A program made the translations under genes and the position numbers. From assembly GCF_030269485.1 (NCBI RefSeq), contig NZ_BSTL01000008.1, positions 285,729 to 349,728 of the forward strand: a stretch of 64,000 bases of DNA. Reading direction: 5' to 3'. The notes under the pieces are model-generated. The model had not been told where the DNA came from and searched no databases. It saw only the letters and a list, made by a program, of their open reading frames with translations. Positions 35,059-49,463 of the stretch are shown here, piece after piece. Positions within the stretch are counted from its first letter, which is position 1. Each line of letters begins with the position of its first letter. This stretch comes from Actinoplanes sp. NBRC 103695. Lineage in GTDB: Bacteria > Actinomycetota > Actinomycetes > Mycobacteriales > Micromonosporaceae.

Positions 35059-37287
35059 TCAGTTCGTCACGGTGAAGCGGGCGACGATCCGGTCACGAGA
35101 GTTCGGTCCGACCTGGAGCTCGAACGCGCCCGGCTCGACGACCCGGCGCCCGTCCGCGGTGACCAGCGTGCACGCCGCGACCGGCAGCTCGAGGTCGACC
35201 GTGATCGACGCCTTCGGGAGCACCTGGACCTGCCGGTAGGTCTTCAGCTCCCGCTCGGCCCAGGTCACGCTGGTGACCAGGTCGGTCACGTACACCTGGA
35301 CGGTTTCCAGGGCCGGCCGGTCGCCGGTGTTGGTGAGCGTGACCTGCGCCCGGATCGTGCCGTCCGGCGGCAGGTCGGTCTGGGCGAGCACCAGGTCGGA
35401 GTACTCGACCGTGGTGTAGCTGAGGCCCTCGCCGAAGACGAACTGCGGCTCCTGGGAGAGGTCGGCGTAGCGGCGGCCGTGCTGGCCGCGGATCTGGTTG
35501 TAGTAGACCGGCTGCTGGCCGACGTGCCGGGGAACCGTGATCGGCAGCCGGCCGGTCGGCTCGATCGCGCCCAGCACCAGCTCGGCGATCGCCCGGCCGC
35601 CGCGCATGCCGGGGTTGAAGGCCTGGATCAGTGCCGCCGCCTCGACCGCCGCCGGCGGGAGGACCAGCGGCTTCGAGCCGACCTGCACGACCACCATCGG
35701 CGTGCCGGTCGCCGCCACGGCCTCCAGCAGCGCGACCTGGCCGCCCTGCAGCTCCAGCGTGGCCGTGGACTTGCTCTCGCCGGTCAGCGCGACCGTGTCG
35801 CCGACCACGACGACCGCCACGTCGGCGGCGGTGGCCGCGGCCACCGCCTCGGCGAGTTCCGCCTCGTCGATCGGGACGCCCTGGGCGACCGGCGGGCGCG
35901 GCTGGCCGTCCGGGAAGTGGGTGCCGTCCGGGTCCGGCACCAGCTCGACGATGCGGGCGCCGCGGGCGTACGTGATCTCGTCTTTCTTGAAGAAGCGGAA
36001 GCCGTCCAGCACCGTCTCGGTGAGCTCGCGCGGGTGGCCGTCGGGCAGCCAGTCGACCTGGCCGGAGTCGCCGGCCCAGTCGCCCAGCTGGGCGGACACG
36101 TCGTCGGCGTTGGGCCCGAGGACCGCGATCCGCTTACCCGCCGGAAGCGGCAGCACACCGTCGTTGCGAAGCAGGACCAGCGAGCGGCGGGCCGTCTCCA
36201 GGTTGAGCTGGGTGTGCTCGGGGCGGCCGATCACGGCGGCCTGCCGGTCGGCGTCCGGGCCGCGCGGGTTCTCGAAGAGGCCGAGGCGGAACTTCAGCCG
36301 CAGGATCCGGCGGACCGCCTCGTCGATCCCGGCCTCGTCGAGGGTGCCGTTCGCGACCGCTTCCTGCGCGCCCTCGAAGAAGCCGGGCGTGGTCATGACC
36401 AGGTCGTTCCCGGCTCGGACGGCGGCCGCGGCGGCCTCCGCCAGGTCGGCGCAGACCTGCTGTTCCCAGACCATCCGCCCGACGTTGTCCCAGTCGGTGA
36501 CCAGCGTGCCGGTGAAGCCCCACTCCTGCTTCAGCACGTCGTTGAGCAGCCACCGGTTGGTGGTGATGGGCACTCCGTCCATCGACTGGTAGCCGAGCAT
36601 GAACGTGGCCACGCCCTCGCGGGCCACCCGCTCGAACGGCGGCAGGAACCAGGCGCGCAGCTTGCGCGGGGTGAGGTCGGCCTCGCTGGCGTCCCGGCCG
36701 CCCTGGGTCTCGGAGTAGCCGGCGAAGTGCTTGGCGGTGGCCAGGATCGCGGTCGGGTCGGTGAGCCCGCCTCCCTGGTAGCCGCGGACCATCGCCGCGC
36801 CCAGCTCGCCGATCAGGTACGGGTCCTCGCCGAACGTCTCGTCCACCCGGCCCCAGCGCAGGTCGCGGGCGATGCACAGGACGGGGGAGAAGGTCCAGTG
36901 CACGCCGGTCGCGGACACCTCGACGGCGGTGGTGCGGGCCACCCGCTCGATCAGGTCGGCGTCCCAGCTGGCGGCCATCGCGAGCTGGGTCGGGAAGATG
37001 GTGGCGCCGGGCCAGAACGAGTGCCCGTGGATGCAGTCCTCGGCGGTGAGCAGCGGGATGCCCAGGCGAGTGCCGGCCGCGAGGTCGATCGCCTCGAGCA
37101 GCTTCTGCGGGGAGGTGTGCAGGATCGAACCGGCCAGCTTGCCGGTGACGATCTCCTTGAGGTCGCCACGGGAGTCCAGCTGGAGCATCTGCCCGACCTT
37201 CTCGGGCAGGGTCATCCGGCCCAGCAGATCCGTGACGCGCTCCTCGACAGGCAGCGTTGGGTCACGGTACGGATCGTCAGCGGGCAC
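35059..37287 (-). CDS. Glycoside hydrolase family 3 beta-glycosidase
   Basis: 742 aa. The N-terminal TIM barrel has RLGIPLLTAEDCIHGHS, the substrate-binding KHFAGYSETQGGRD and the nucleophile Asp in LVTDWDNVGRM; the second alpha/beta domain follows (RRSLVLLRNDGVLPLP), and a C-terminal FnIII-like domain (GEGLSYTTVEYSDL onward). No signal peptide, so probably intracellular, acting on imported oligosaccharides (glucosidase or xylosidase). GTG 37287 has GGAGGT 8 nt upstream. A LacI-like operator half lies just upstream. Confidence 0.92.
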   Translation of the reverse strand: MPADDPYRDPTLPVEERVTDLLGRMTLPEKVGQMLQLDSRGDLKEIVTGKLAGSILHTSPQKLLEAIDLAAGTRLGIPLLTAEDCIHGHSFWPGATIFPTQLAMAASWDADLIERVARTTAVEVSATGVHWTFSPVLCIARDLRWGRVDETFGEDPYLIGELGAAMVRGYQGGGLTDPTAILATAKHFAGYSETQGGRDASEADLTPRKLRAWFLPPFERVAREGVATFMLGYQSMDGVPITTNRWLLNDVLKQEWGFTGTLVTDWDNVGRMVWEQQVCADLAEAAAAAVRAGNDLVMTTPGFFEGAQEAVANGTLDEAGIDEAVRRILRLKFRLGLFENPRGPDADRQAAVIGRPEHTQLNLETARRSLVLLRNDGVLPLPAGKRIAVLGPNADDVSAQLGDWAGDSGQVDWLPDGHPRELTETVLDGFRFFKKDEITYARGARIVELVPDPDGTHFPDGQPRPPVAQGVPIDEAELAEAVAAATAADVAVVVVGDTVALTGESKSTATLELQGGQVALLEAVAATGTPMVVVQVGSKPLVLPPAAVEAAALIQAFNPGMRGGRAIAELVLGAIEPTGRLPITVPRHVGQQPVYYNQIRGQHGRRYADLSQEPQFVFGEGLSYTTVEYSDLVLAQTDLPPDGTIRAQVTLTNTGDRPALETVQVYVTDLVTSVTWAERELKTYRQVQVLPKASITVDLELPVAACTLVTADGRRVVEPGAFELQVGPNSRDRIVARFTVTN

Positions 37288-37300
37288 GTCGGGGGACCTC

Positions 37301-37314
37301 CGGGATCGATAACA
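37301..37314 (-). promoter_or_regulatory. LacI-type operator-like site upstream of the GH3 gene
   Basis: On the minus strand TGTTATCGATCCCG resembles the palindromic consensus TGTTATCGATAACA of LacI-family regulators (10 of 14), with one arm degraded. It lies 14 bp upstream of the GTG, where it would block transcription. No LacI gene is nearby. Confidence 0.35.
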
Positions 37315-37419
37315 CTTTTTGGGGCTTATCCGCAGTCTGACAGCCCGGAACCGGTTCCGTCACCCCGCGACGGTTCCGGAACCTACACGTGTCAGTCGCG
37401 GGGGATTACTTTTGCAGGC

Positions 37420-38250
37420 ATGACCACCTCTGACTTCGGACAGGCCGTCCGGGCCTGGCGCGACCGGGTTCCGCCCGAGTCGGCCGGCCTGCCCGCCGCC
37501 GGGCACCGCCGGGCCGCCGGGCTGCGCCGCGAGGAGCTGGCCCTGCTGTCCGGGATCTCGGTCGACTACGTGACCAGGCTCGAACAGGGCCGGGCGACCG
37601 CGCCGTCGGCCCAGGTCGTCGAGGCGCTGGCCCGCGCGCTGCGGCTCTCCGGTCCGGAGCGCGCGCACCTGTTCCGGCTGGCCGGACTGGCGCCACCCGG
37701 CCGGGGGCTGATCCCGAGCCACCTCACCCCGAGCATTCAGCGACTGCTCGATCGGCTCGCCGGCACGCCGGTCGCGGTCAGTGACCTGCTGTGGAACCTG
37801 ATCACCTGGAACGCGCCCTGGGTGGCGCTGATGGGGGAGCCGGGATCCGAGCGCAACATCATCCGGAGGCACTTCCTGCTGCAGGACGACGGACGAATTA
37901 TCCGCACTCGTCCGGAAATGGAAGCTTATGAGACGGAGATGGTCGGCGATCTGCGGACCGCCGTGGGCCGCTATCCGGACGATCCGCGCGGGGAGCGGAT
38001 GATCGCCGACCTGCGGGCCGGCAGCGAGCGATTCGCCGAGCTGTGGAACTCCGGGGTGCTGGGCGTGCACACGTCCTTCCGCAAGACCATCGGCCACCCA
38101 GCGGTCGGGCCGGTGGAGCTGGACTGCGACGTCCTCGACGCCGCCGGCACCGATCTGCGGCTCATCGCGTACACCGCCGAGCCCGGCTCCGAGGCGGCCG
38201 AGAAACTGGCCCTGATCACGGTCCTCGGGACTCAGACCCTGACCTCGTAA
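37420..38250 (+). CDS. XRE-family regulator with MmyB-like ligand-binding domain
   Basis: 276 aa. N-terminal helix-turn-helix (about residues 28-85): [20 protein letters not shown] with [20 protein letters not shown]. The C-terminal MmyB-type domain (about 100-270) contains [20 protein letters not shown] and NIIRRHFL. Divergent from the GH3 gene with 132 bp between starts, so it might regulate that gene, but actinomycete MmyB regulators usually control a neighbouring dehydrogenase or efflux gene. Overlaps the convergent glyoxalase gene by 19 bp. Confidence 0.88.
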   Translation: MTTSDFGQAVRAWRDRVPPESAGLPAAGHRRAAGLRREELALLSGISVDYVTRLEQGRATAPSAQVVEALARALRLSGPERAHLFRLAGLAPPGRGLIPSHLTPSIQRLLDRLAGTPVAVSDLLWNLITWNAPWVALMGEPGSERNIIRRHFLLQDDGRIIRTRPEMEAYETEMVGDLRTAVGRYPDDPRGERMIADLRAGSERFAELWNSGVLGVHTSFRKTIGHPAVGPVELDCDVLDAAGTDLRLIAYTAEPGSEAAEKLALITVLGTQTLTS

Positions 38251-38939
38251 CCGGTGGCCAGGTCGCGCACCCGGCGTTCCAGGTCCGACGCGAACTCGGC
38301 CAGTTCGGCGCCGGTGGCGTCCAGCTCGCGGGCCCGCTCCAGCGCCGCCACGGCGGTGCGCTCGTCGCCCAGGACCAGGGCCAGCTCCGCGCGGTACGCC
38401 AGCGCCTCCGCCATCACCGCCGGATCCTCGTCCGGCGGGACCTTGCCCAGCGCGCCGTCCAGCACGGTCGCCGCGCGCGCGTGGTCGTCCCGCACGTCCG
38501 CCAGCACCACGGCGTGCTCCAGGGCCAGGGCCAGGGTGGTCTGCGGCCCCGGCGCGCGCTCGATGCCCCGGGCGATCACCCGGATCCAGTTGCCGGCCGG
38601 GTCCACGATGCTGAAGCCGCTCAGCGCCGCCGCGCGTACCCGTGGACGGGTCATCCGGGGCACCCCCGAGACCAGGACCTCGCCGTACGCGGTGCGCATG
38701 CCGTCCGCGAACGCCCGGTGCAGGGCGCCGATGTCGTCGACCAGCACCAGGCAGGAGCCGTACGAGGTGTGCGGGTCGAAGTCGGGCACCACGAAGAAGT
38801 GCAGGTGCAGGTCGGCCCGGCGGAGCGCGATGTAGCCGGGCTGCCGGTAGGTCGCCCGGAAGCCCAGCACCGCGTAGAAGGCGCTGATCTCGTCCGCGTC
38901 CCGGCACGGCAGCAGCGGGACGGTCACCTCGTTGGTCAC
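38232..38939 (-). CDS. Glyoxalase/bleomycin-resistance-fold protein with helical C-terminus
   Basis: 235 aa. The first 120 residues or so form a VOC-type domain ([52 protein letters not shown]). The rest is a helical stretch rich in Ala, Glu and Arg ([20 protein letters not shown]) resembling TPR helices. VOC proteins include antibiotic-binding and metal-dependent enzymes; the function here is unknown. Start GTG 38939. Confidence 0.78.
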   Translation of the reverse strand: MTNEVTVPLLPCRDADEISAFYAVLGFRATYRQPGYIALRRADLHLHFFVVPDFDPHTSYGSCLVLVDDIGALHRAFADGMRTAYGEVLVSGVPRMTRPRVRAAALSGFSIVDPAGNWIRVIARGIERAPGPQTTLALALEHAVVLADVRDDHARAATVLDGALGKVPPDEDPAVMAEALAYRAELALVLGDERTAVAALERARELDATGAELAEFASDLERRVRDLATGYEVRV

Positions 38940-38987
38940 GTCTCTTTCTACTACGGTTCGCCACGAACCCTCCCGGAAAGGCCGCTC

Positions 38988-40193
38988 ATGATCATCGAAT
39001 CCGCCGAAGTCGTCGTGACCAGCCCGGATCGCAACTTCGTCACGCTCCGCGTCACCACCGACGACGGGCTCGTCGGGCTGGGCGACGCCACCCTGAACGG
39101 GCGCGAGCAGAGCGTGGTGGCGTACCTGGCCGAGCACGTGGCGCCCCTGCTCATCGGGCGGGACGCGCATCGCATCGAGGACACCTGGCAGTTCCTCTAC
39201 CGAGGGGCGTACTGGCGGCGCGGGCCGGTGACCATGGCCGCGATCGCCGCCGTGGACGTCGCGCTCTGGGACATCAAGGCGCAGGCCGCGGGGATGCCGC
39301 TCTACCAGCTGCTGGGCGGGGCGTCGCGCAGCGGGCTGCTCGCGTACGGCCACGCCAGCGGGCCTGATCTGCCGTCGCTGTTCGAGGAGATCAGGCGATT
39401 GCGGGGCGACGGCTACCGCGCGATCCGGGTGCAGACCAGCGTGCCCGGGCTGGACAAGATCTACGGCATTTCCACGGGCCATTACGAACCCGCCGGACGC
39501 GTGCCGGCGCCGGTCGAGGAGGACTGGGACAGCCGTTCCTACCTGCGGCACATGCCCGGTGTCTTCGAGGCGGTCCGCGCCGAGTTCGGCCCCGAGTTGC
39601 CGCTGCTGCACGACGTCCATCACCGGCTCACCCCGATCCAGGCGGCCCGGCTCGGCAAGGCGCTCGAACCGTACGACCTGTTCTGGCTGGAGGACTGCAC
39701 GCCGGCCGAGGACCAGGAGGCGCTGCGGCTGGTCCGGCAGCACACCACCACGCCGCTGGCGATCGGCGAGGTGTTCAACACGGTCCACGACTACCGGACG
39801 CTGATCGCCGACCGGCTGATCGACTACGTCCGCTCCGCGGTGACGCACACCGGCGGGATCACACACCTCAAGAGGATTCTCGAGTACGCGGGGCAGTACG
39901 GCATCAGATCCGGCATCCACGGGCCCACCGACATCTCACCGGTGGGGATGGCGGCCTCCCTGCATCTCGGTCTCGCCCTGCACAACTTCGGGATCCAGGA
40001 GTACATGAAGCACGGCGCGCGGACCGATGAGGTCTTCCAGCAGTCGTTCACCTTCGTCGACGGACTCCTGCACCCGGGTTCACAACCGGGTCTCGGCGTA
40101 CGGCTGGACCTCTCCTCGGCGAAGAAGTACCCGTATCAAACCGCCTATCTGCCCATCAACCGCCTGAAGGACGGCACAGTGCACGACTGGTGA
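38988..40193 (+). CDS. Enolase-superfamily sugar-acid dehydratase (D-mannonate dehydratase ManD-like)
   Basis: 401 aa. Full ManD-type pattern: [20 protein letters not shown] at the N-terminus, [31 protein letters not shown], metal ligands around [15 protein letters not shown] and GEVFN, then HTGGITH and [16 protein letters not shown]. Such enzymes dehydrate D-mannonate or D-gluconate to 2-keto-3-deoxy-gluconate; some are slow and probably serve other roles. No other uronate genes are next to it. ATG 38988 has GGAAAG upstream. Confidence 0.88.
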   Translation: MIIESAEVVVTSPDRNFVTLRVTTDDGLVGLGDATLNGREQSVVAYLAEHVAPLLIGRDAHRIEDTWQFLYRGAYWRRGPVTMAAIAAVDVALWDIKAQAAGMPLYQLLGGASRSGLLAYGHASGPDLPSLFEEIRRLRGDGYRAIRVQTSVPGLDKIYGISTGHYEPAGRVPAPVEEDWDSRSYLRHMPGVFEAVRAEFGPELPLLHDVHHRLTPIQAARLGKALEPYDLFWLEDCTPAEDQEALRLVRQHTTTPLAIGEVFNTVHDYRTLIADRLIDYVRSAVTHTGGITHLKRILEYAGQYGIRSGIHGPTDISPVGMAASLHLGLALHNFGIQEYMKHGARTDEVFQQSFTFVDGLLHPGSQPGLGVRLDLSSAKKYPYQTAYLPINRLKDGTVHDW

Positions 40194-40240
40194 CGCTCGG
40201 CACCATTGCTGGTCCGTGGTGTTTCTTGATACGGTCTTCT

Positions 40241-40252
40241 GCATAGTCATGC
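40241..40252 (+). promoter_or_regulatory. Candidate ArgR-binding site before argC
   Basis: GCATAGTCATGC is an inverted repeat (GCAT-N4-ATGC) lying between a possible promoter (TTGCTG 40206-40211, GATACG 40229-40234) and the ribosome site GGAGGG (40253-40258). It resembles half of an ARG box; the arg cluster encodes its own ArgR, so repression here is plausible. Confidence 0.4.
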
Positions 40253-40262
40253 GGAGGGCTGT

Positions 40263-41261
40263 ATGGGTTGTTCAGTCGCGGTAGCGGGAGCGAGCGGATA
40301 TGCGGGCGGTGAGCTGCTGCGCCTGATCTCGGGTCACCCCGAGTTCGAGCTGACGGCGGCCACCGCCCACAGTCAGGCCGGTCAGCCGGTGGCCGCGGTG
40401 CACCCGCAGCTCACCGGTCTCGATCTGGTGCTGGGGCGCACCGAGCCGGCGTCGTTCGACGGTGCTGACCTGGTCTTTCTCGCCCTACCACACGGCCAGT
40501 CGGCGGCGCTTGCCGCGCAGCTGCCGGCGGGAGTCAAGGTAGTCGATCTGGGCGCCGACTTCCGGCTGCGGGACGCCTCCCTGTGGACGAGGTACTACGG
40601 CGGGGAGCACGCCGGCACGTGGACCTACGGGCTGCCCGAGCTGCCCGGCCAGCGGGCCGCGATCGCCGCCTCCGACCGGGTGGCCAACACGGGTTGTTAT
40701 GCGGCGACGATCACGCTCGCGCTGGCCCCGCTGATCGCCGCGGGCGCCGTCGACCCGGCCGACGTGGTGGTGGTCGCCGCCTCAGGCACCAGCGGCGCCG
40801 GGCGCTCGGCGAAGGTGAGCCTGCTGGCCAGCGAGGTGATGGGGAGCCTTTCGCCGTACAAGGTGGGCGCTCATCAGCACGTGCCGGAGATCAAGCAGGC
40901 GACCGGCGCCACCTCGCTGTCGATGACCCCGGTGCTGGCTCCGATGCCGCGGGGCATCCTCGCGACCGTCACCGCCCGTGCGCTCGGTCCCGATCCCCGC
41001 GAGGTCCTGTCGGCGGCGTACGCCGACGAGCCCTTCGTCCACGTCCTGCCCGAGGGCGTCTGGCCGCACACGGCCGCCACCGCCGGGTCCAACTCGTGTC
41101 ACCTGCAGGCCACCGTCGACATCGACTCGGGCCGCGTCATCGTTGTCAGCGCCCTCGACAACCTCGGCAAGGGCGCGGCCGGGCAGGCCGTGCAGGTCGC
41201 CAACCTGATGGTCGGCCTGCCCGAGACCACCGGTCTGTCCGTCTTCGGGGTCGCGCCGTGA
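40263..41261 (+). CDS. argC: N-acetyl-gamma-glutamyl-phosphate reductase
   Basis: Reduces N-acetylglutamyl phosphate to the semialdehyde with NADPH. 332 aa: VAVAGASGYAGGELLRLI (NADP loop), the catalytic Cys in VANTGCYAATITLAL and SGTSGAGRSAKVSLLASEVM. First gene of the arg operon; GGAGGG lies 4 nt before ATG 40263. Overlaps argJ by GTGA. Confidence 0.97.
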   Translation: MGCSVAVAGASGYAGGELLRLISGHPEFELTAATAHSQAGQPVAAVHPQLTGLDLVLGRTEPASFDGADLVFLALPHGQSAALAAQLPAGVKVVDLGADFRLRDASLWTRYYGGEHAGTWTYGLPELPGQRAAIAASDRVANTGCYAATITLALAPLIAAGAVDPADVVVVAASGTSGAGRSAKVSLLASEVMGSLSPYKVGAHQHVPEIKQATGATSLSMTPVLAPMPRGILATVTARALGPDPREVLSAAYADEPFVHVLPEGVWPHTAATAGSNSCHLQATVDIDSGRVIVVSALDNLGKGAAGQAVQVANLMVGLPETTGLSVFGVAP

Positions 41262-42426
41262 CCGTCACCGCGGCGAGGGGTTTCCGGGCCAGCGGGGTCG
41301 CCGCCGGGCTCAAGGACGGCGGTCGTTCCGACGTCGCGCTGGTCGTCAACGACGGCCCCGACTTCACCGTCGCGGGCGTCTTCACCGGTAACCGGGTGAA
41401 GGCGGCGCCGGTGCTCTGGAGCGAGCAGGTGCTCAAGGGCGGCATCGTCCGCGCGGTCGTGCTCAACTCCGGCGGCGCCAACGCCTGCACCGGCAGCCAG
41501 GGCTTCCGCGACACCCACGCCACCGCCGAGCACACCGCCGCGGTGCTGCGCGGCGGCGCCCGGCCGATGCTGGTCGGCGCCGGTGACGTGGCCGTCTGCT
41601 CGACCGGGCTGATCGGCGAGCTCCTTCCGATGGACAAGCTGCTGCCCGGTGTCGCCCGCGCGGCCAAGGGGCTCACGCGCGACGGCGGGGCCGACGCCGC
41701 GCTGGCCATCATGACCACCGACACGGTGCCCAAGACGTCGGTCACCACCGGTGACGGCTGGACCGTCGGCGGCATGGCCAAGGGCGCCGGCATGCTCGCC
41801 CCGGCCCTCGCCACCATGCTGGTCGTGCTGACCACCGACGCGGTGGCCGGCAACGACGCGCTCGACGAGGCGCTGCGCGAGGCGACCCGGCTGACCTTCG
41901 ACCGGATCGACGCCGACGGCTGCATGTCCACCAACGACACCGTCCTGCTGCTCGCCAGTGGCGCGTCCGACGTGCAGCCCGAGCAGGCCGAGCTGACCGC
42001 CGCGGTCACCGCGATCTGCCACGACCTGGCCCAGCAGCTGATCGCCGACGCCGAGGGCGCCACCAAGCACATCGCGATCGAGGTGCTCGGCGCGGCCACC
42101 GAGGCGGACGCGGTCGAGGTCGGCCGCACGGTCGCCCGCAACAACCTGGTGAAGACCGCGCTGTTCGGCAACGACCCCAACTGGGGCCGGATCCTGGCGG
42201 CCGTCGGCACCACCAAGGCGGCCTTCGAGCCCGACCGGATCGACGTGGCGGTCAACGGCGTCTGGGTGTGCAAGAGCGGGGCGGCCGCCGCCGACCGGTC
42301 CATCGTGGACCTCGCCGGCCGGGACGTGACGATCACGGTCAACCTGCATGAGGCGGAGATGTCCGCGACGATCTGGACCACCGACCTCTCGCACGCCTAC
42401 GTGCACGAGAACTCGGCGTACTCCTC

Positions 42427-42430
<4 letters not shown>
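41258..42430 (+). CDS. argJ: Glutamate N-acetyltransferase / ornithine acetyltransferase
   Basis: Recycles the acetyl group from N-acetylornithine to glutamate. 390 aa; self-cleaved at the Ala-Thr bond in [18 protein letters not shown], the Thr becoming the nucleophile. [24 protein letters not shown] and [14 protein letters not shown] are family hallmarks. Whether it also makes N-acetylglutamate from acetyl-CoA cannot be told. Overlaps argB by ATGA. Confidence 0.96.
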
Positions 42431-45863
<3,433 letters not shown>

Positions 45864-45867
<4 letters not shown>

Positions 45868-47063
45868 CCGAGCGGGTCGTACTTGCGTATTCCGGAGGTC
45901 TGGACACCTCCGTGGCCATTCCGTACCTCGCCGAGCAGGTGGGCGGCGAGGTGATCGCGGTCGCGCTCGACGTCGGGCAGGGCGGCGAGGACATGGAGGT
46001 CATCCGGCAGCGCGCCCTCGACTGCGGCGCCGTGGAGAGCGTCGTGGTGGACGCCAAGGACGAGTTCGCCGCCGACTTCTGCCTGCCGGCGCTGCGCGCC
46101 AACGCCCTGTACATGGACCGCTATCCGCTGGTCTCGGCGCTGAGCCGGCCGCTGATCGTGCGTCACCTGGTCGAGGCGGCCCAGCGGTACGGCGGCACCG
46201 TGGTCTCGCACGGCTGCACCGGCAAGGGCAACGACCAGGTGCGTTTCGAGGTCGGCATCGGCGCGCTCGCGCCCGGTCTGAAAGTGATCGCGCCGGCCCG
46301 GGACTTCGCCTGGACCCGGGACAAGGCGATCGCGCTGGCCGAGGAGAAAGGCCTGCCGATCGACGTGTCGCACCGGTCGCCCTACTCCATCGACCAGAAC
46401 CTGTGGGGACGCGCCGTCGAGACGGGCTTCCTGGAGGACATCTGGAACTCGCCGATCGAGGAGCTGTACTCGTACACGGCGAACCCGGCCGAGCCGCGGG
46501 ACGCCGACGAGGTCACCATCACCTTCGACCAGGGCGACCCGGTCGCCGTCGACGGTGAGACGGTCACCCCGCTCGAGGCCGTCGCGGAGCTGAACCGCCG
46601 GGCCGGCGCGCAGGGGATCGGCCGCCTCGACATGGTCGAGGACCGTCTCGTCGGGATCAAGAGCCGCGAGGTGTACGAGGCGCCCGGCGCGATCGCCCTG
46701 ATCGCCGCGCACCAGGAACTGGAGAACGTGACCGTCGAGCGGGACGTCGCCCGGTTCAAGCGGTCCGTCGACCAGCGCTGGGGCGAGCTCGTCTACGACG
46801 GCCTCTGGTTCTCGCCACTGAAGGACGCCCTCGACGCGTTCATCGCCGACACCCAGAAATACGTGACCGGCGAGGTGCGGCTGACCCTGCACGGCGGCCG
46901 CGCGGTGGTCACCGGACGGCGCTCCGAGGCGAGCCTCTACGATTTCGGGATGGCTACCTACGACACGGGGGACACCTTCGACCAGTCCCTGGCGAAGGGT
47001 TTTGTGCAGCTCTGGGGCTTGCCCTCCCGGATGGCGTCGGCGCGGAACAAGCGGCTCGGGTGA
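45864..47063 (+). CDS. argG: Argininosuccinate synthase
   Basis: Joins citrulline and aspartate using ATP. 399 aa starting with the PP-loop [12 protein letters not shown]; the citrulline/aspartate-binding [14 protein letters not shown] and [11 protein letters not shown] segments are present. GTG 45864 has AAGGGAG upstream and overlaps the argR stop. Confidence 0.97.
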
Positions 47064-48487
47064 TGGCGGACAACAAGACGTCCCTGTGGGGCGGCCGGTT
47101 CGCCGGTGGGCCCGCCGAGGCTCTGGCCCGGCTCTCCGTCAGCGTGCAGTTCGACTGGCGGCTGGCCCCCTACGACCTCGCCGCCTCCCGGGCACACGCC
47201 CGGGTGCTCGCCGCGGCCGGCCTGCTCGACCCGGACGAGCTCGGCAAGATGCTCGCCGCCCTGGACGACCTCGAGGCGGCGTGCGCGTCCGGCGAGTTCC
47301 GGCCCACCGTCGACGACGAGGACGTGCACACCGCGCTGGAACGCGGCCTGCTCGAGCGGCTCGGGTCGCTCGGCGGCAAGCTGCGCGCCGGCCGGTCCCG
47401 CAACGACCAGGTCGCCACGGACCTCCGGCTCTACCTGCGCGACCACGCCCGCGGGGTGGCCGGCGCGGTGATCGAGCTGGCCGACGCGCTGACCGAGCAG
47501 GCGGCGCTCAATGTGGACACCCCCGCGCCCGGGCTGACCCACGTGCAGCACGCGCAGCCGGTCAGCTTCGGCCACTGGCTGCTGGCCCACGTGCAGCCGC
47601 TGCTCCGCGACCTGGACCGCCTCGCCGACTGGGACCGCCGCTGCGCGATCTCCCCGCTCGGCAGCGGCGCCCTGGCCGGTTCGTCGCTGCCTCTCGACCC
47701 GGCGGCGGTGGCCAAGGAGCTCGGCTTCACGGCGCCCGCCGCCAACTCGATGGACGCGGTGGCCGACCGCGACTTCGTGGCCGAGTTCCTCTTCGTCACG
47801 GCCCTGATCGGTGTGCACCTCTCCCGCCTCGGCGAGGAGGTCGTGCTCTGGACGTCCACCGAGTTCGGCTGGGTGGAGCTGGACGACGCCTTCGCCACGG
47901 GTTCGTCGATCATGCCGCAGAAGAAGAACGCGGACATCGCCGAACTGGCCCGCGGCAAGAGCGGCCGGCTGATCGGCGGCCTGGTCGCGGTGCTGACCAT
48001 GCTCAAGGGGCTGCCGCTCACCTACGACCGGGACATGCAGGAGGACAAGGAGCCGGCCTTCGACGCGGTCGACACCCTCCAGCTGCTGCTGCCCGCGCTC
48101 GCCGGGATGATCTCCACGATGACCGTCCGCGTGGACCGCCTCGCCGCGGCCGCCCCGGTCGGCTTCTCGCTGGCCACCGAGGTCGCCGACTGGCTGGTCC
48201 GTAAGGGTGTGCCGTTCCGCGACGCCCACGAGATCACCGGCCGCCTGGTGGCCTTGTGCGCGGCGCGCGAGTGCGAGTTGGAGGACGTCACCGACGACGA
48301 CCTGAAGACCATCAGCGAGCACCTCGACCCGTCGGTCCGCCAGGTCCTCTCGGTCCGTTCGGCGCTGGCCGCCCGCACCACCTTCGGCTCGACGGGCCCC
48401 GGCCCCGTCGCCGAGCAACTGGCCACCGTCCAGCACCGCCTCGACACCTGCCGCCAATGGGCCATCGAGACCGTGGTGCCCCGGTGA
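47063..48487 (+). CDS. argH: Argininosuccinate lyase
   Basis: Releases arginine and fumarate. 474 aa fumarase/aspartase-superfamily protein: [15 protein letters not shown] at the N-terminus, [27 protein letters not shown] and the signature [12 protein letters not shown] with the catalytic Ser loop. Start ATG 47063 overlaps the argG stop; GTG 47060 is an equally possible start. Last gene of the arginine operon. Confidence 0.97.
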   Translation: MADNKTSLWGGRFAGGPAEALARLSVSVQFDWRLAPYDLAASRAHARVLAAAGLLDPDELGKMLAALDDLEAACASGEFRPTVDDEDVHTALERGLLERLGSLGGKLRAGRSRNDQVATDLRLYLRDHARGVAGAVIELADALTEQAALNVDTPAPGLTHVQHAQPVSFGHWLLAHVQPLLRDLDRLADWDRRCAISPLGSGALAGSSLPLDPAAVAKELGFTAPAANSMDAVADRDFVAEFLFVTALIGVHLSRLGEEVVLWTSTEFGWVELDDAFATGSSIMPQKKNADIAELARGKSGRLIGGLVAVLTMLKGLPLTYDRDMQEDKEPAFDAVDTLQLLLPALAGMISTMTVRVDRLAAAAPVGFSLATEVADWLVRKGVPFRDAHEITGRLVALCAARECELEDVTDDDLKTISEHLDPSVRQVLSVRSALAARTTFGSTGPGPVAEQLATVQHRLDTCRQWAIETVVPR

Positions 48488-48515
48488 CCATCGACAACGT
48501 CCTGCCCGCACGTCG

Positions 48516-49163
48516 GTGAGCAACGATGACCGTATTCCGCTGGCGGTTCACTTCTCCGAGCGGTCGGTCTTCAACGGCGAGCACGACGGCCTGGCGATCG
48601 CCGACCGCAAGCTCGACGGCGTGGAGGCCGACCTCGCCCTGGCCCGTGGGCGCGTCATCCACGCGCGCTTCCTCGCGGCTCCTCCTGCCGAAAGACGGGA
48701 GGAGCCCCAGGAGCTTGCCCTCTTCGAGCGGGCGGCCGAGCTTTACCGCGAGCTGGGCGACCAGCGCGGTGAAGGCGAGGCCGTGCTCTGGGCGGGCCTC
48801 TTCCACCAGGTCGTCCGCGACGACGAGGCGGCGGCCGTGCCGGCGCTGGAACGCGCGGCCGAACTGGGCGACCCGCTGACGATGTCCTATGCGCTGCGGC
48901 ACCTCGGATACGCCGACCATGTCGCCGGGCGGCTGGACGACGCGCGTCGCCGGTTCGAGGAGTCGACCCGCCTGCGCCGGGAGCTCGGTTTCCTCCCCGG
49001 GGTGGCCGCCAACCTGGTCGGGCTGGCCTACGTGGCGGCCGCGCAGGGCAACCGCGACGAGGCGATCGCTTTCGCCGACGAGGCCATCCAGCTGGCGACG
49101 GACAACGCCGCGTCGGTCATCGCCGGCATGGCCGCGCAGGCCCGCGCCGACGTCTCCGCCTGA
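48516..49163 (+). CDS. Tetratricopeptide-repeat protein
   Basis: 215 aa, predominantly helical. TPR-like helix pairs: LFERAAELYRELGDQRGEGE, AVPALERAAELGDPLTMSYA, LRHLGYADHVAGRLDDARRR and AANLVGLAYVAAAQGNRDEA. No enzyme domain. It lies 28 bp after argH, so it may be co-transcribed, but no link to arginine is apparent. Start GTG 48516 has no strong ribosome site. Confidence 0.7.
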   Translation: MSNDDRIPLAVHFSERSVFNGEHDGLAIADRKLDGVEADLALARGRVIHARFLAAPPAERREEPQELALFERAAELYRELGDQRGEGEAVLWAGLFHQVVRDDEAAAVPALERAAELGDPLTMSYALRHLGYADHVAGRLDDARRRFEESTRLRRELGFLPGVAANLVGLAYVAAAQGNRDEAIAFADEAIQLATDNAASVIAGMAAQARADVSA

Positions 49164-49274
49164 CAGAGCGCCTGTCTCTGGGAGTGTCTAGCGGGCGTGT
49201 CGCTCGCGATGAGTAGCACCCAACACTTCCGGCTCACACCCGTAGTACCCGGTGAGAGAGAAAGGGTGTGAACC

Positions 49275-49463
49275 GTGATGTCGGACATGTACCTGCTCGC
49301 CGTGGTGCGCATGAAGGAACTGCGGCGCGAGGCCGAGCTCCACCGGCGAGGCAAACCACCGCGCAGGCCCCGGGCGAGGATTGTTTTGGCAACCTGGTTG
49401 GTGGCCCTGGCGACACGACTGGCGCCGGAGACCACCCGCTACGCGATCGGGGGCACGCGATGA
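49275..49463 (+). CDS. Small basic protein of unknown function
   Basis: 62 aa. The sequence MSDMYLLAVVRMKELRREAE starts an amphipathic helix, a Pro/Arg-rich basic hinge follows (RRGKPPRRPRAR), then a hydrophobic helix (IVLATWLVALATRLAP) that may associate with a membrane. AAAGGG (49261-49266) is well placed for GTG 49275 (ATG 49278 also possible). The stop overlaps the next start (ATGA), which supports a real gene coupled to the repeat protein. Confidence 0.6.
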   Translation: MMSDMYLLAVVRMKELRREAELHRRGKPPRRPRARIVLATWLVALATRLAPETTRYAIGGTR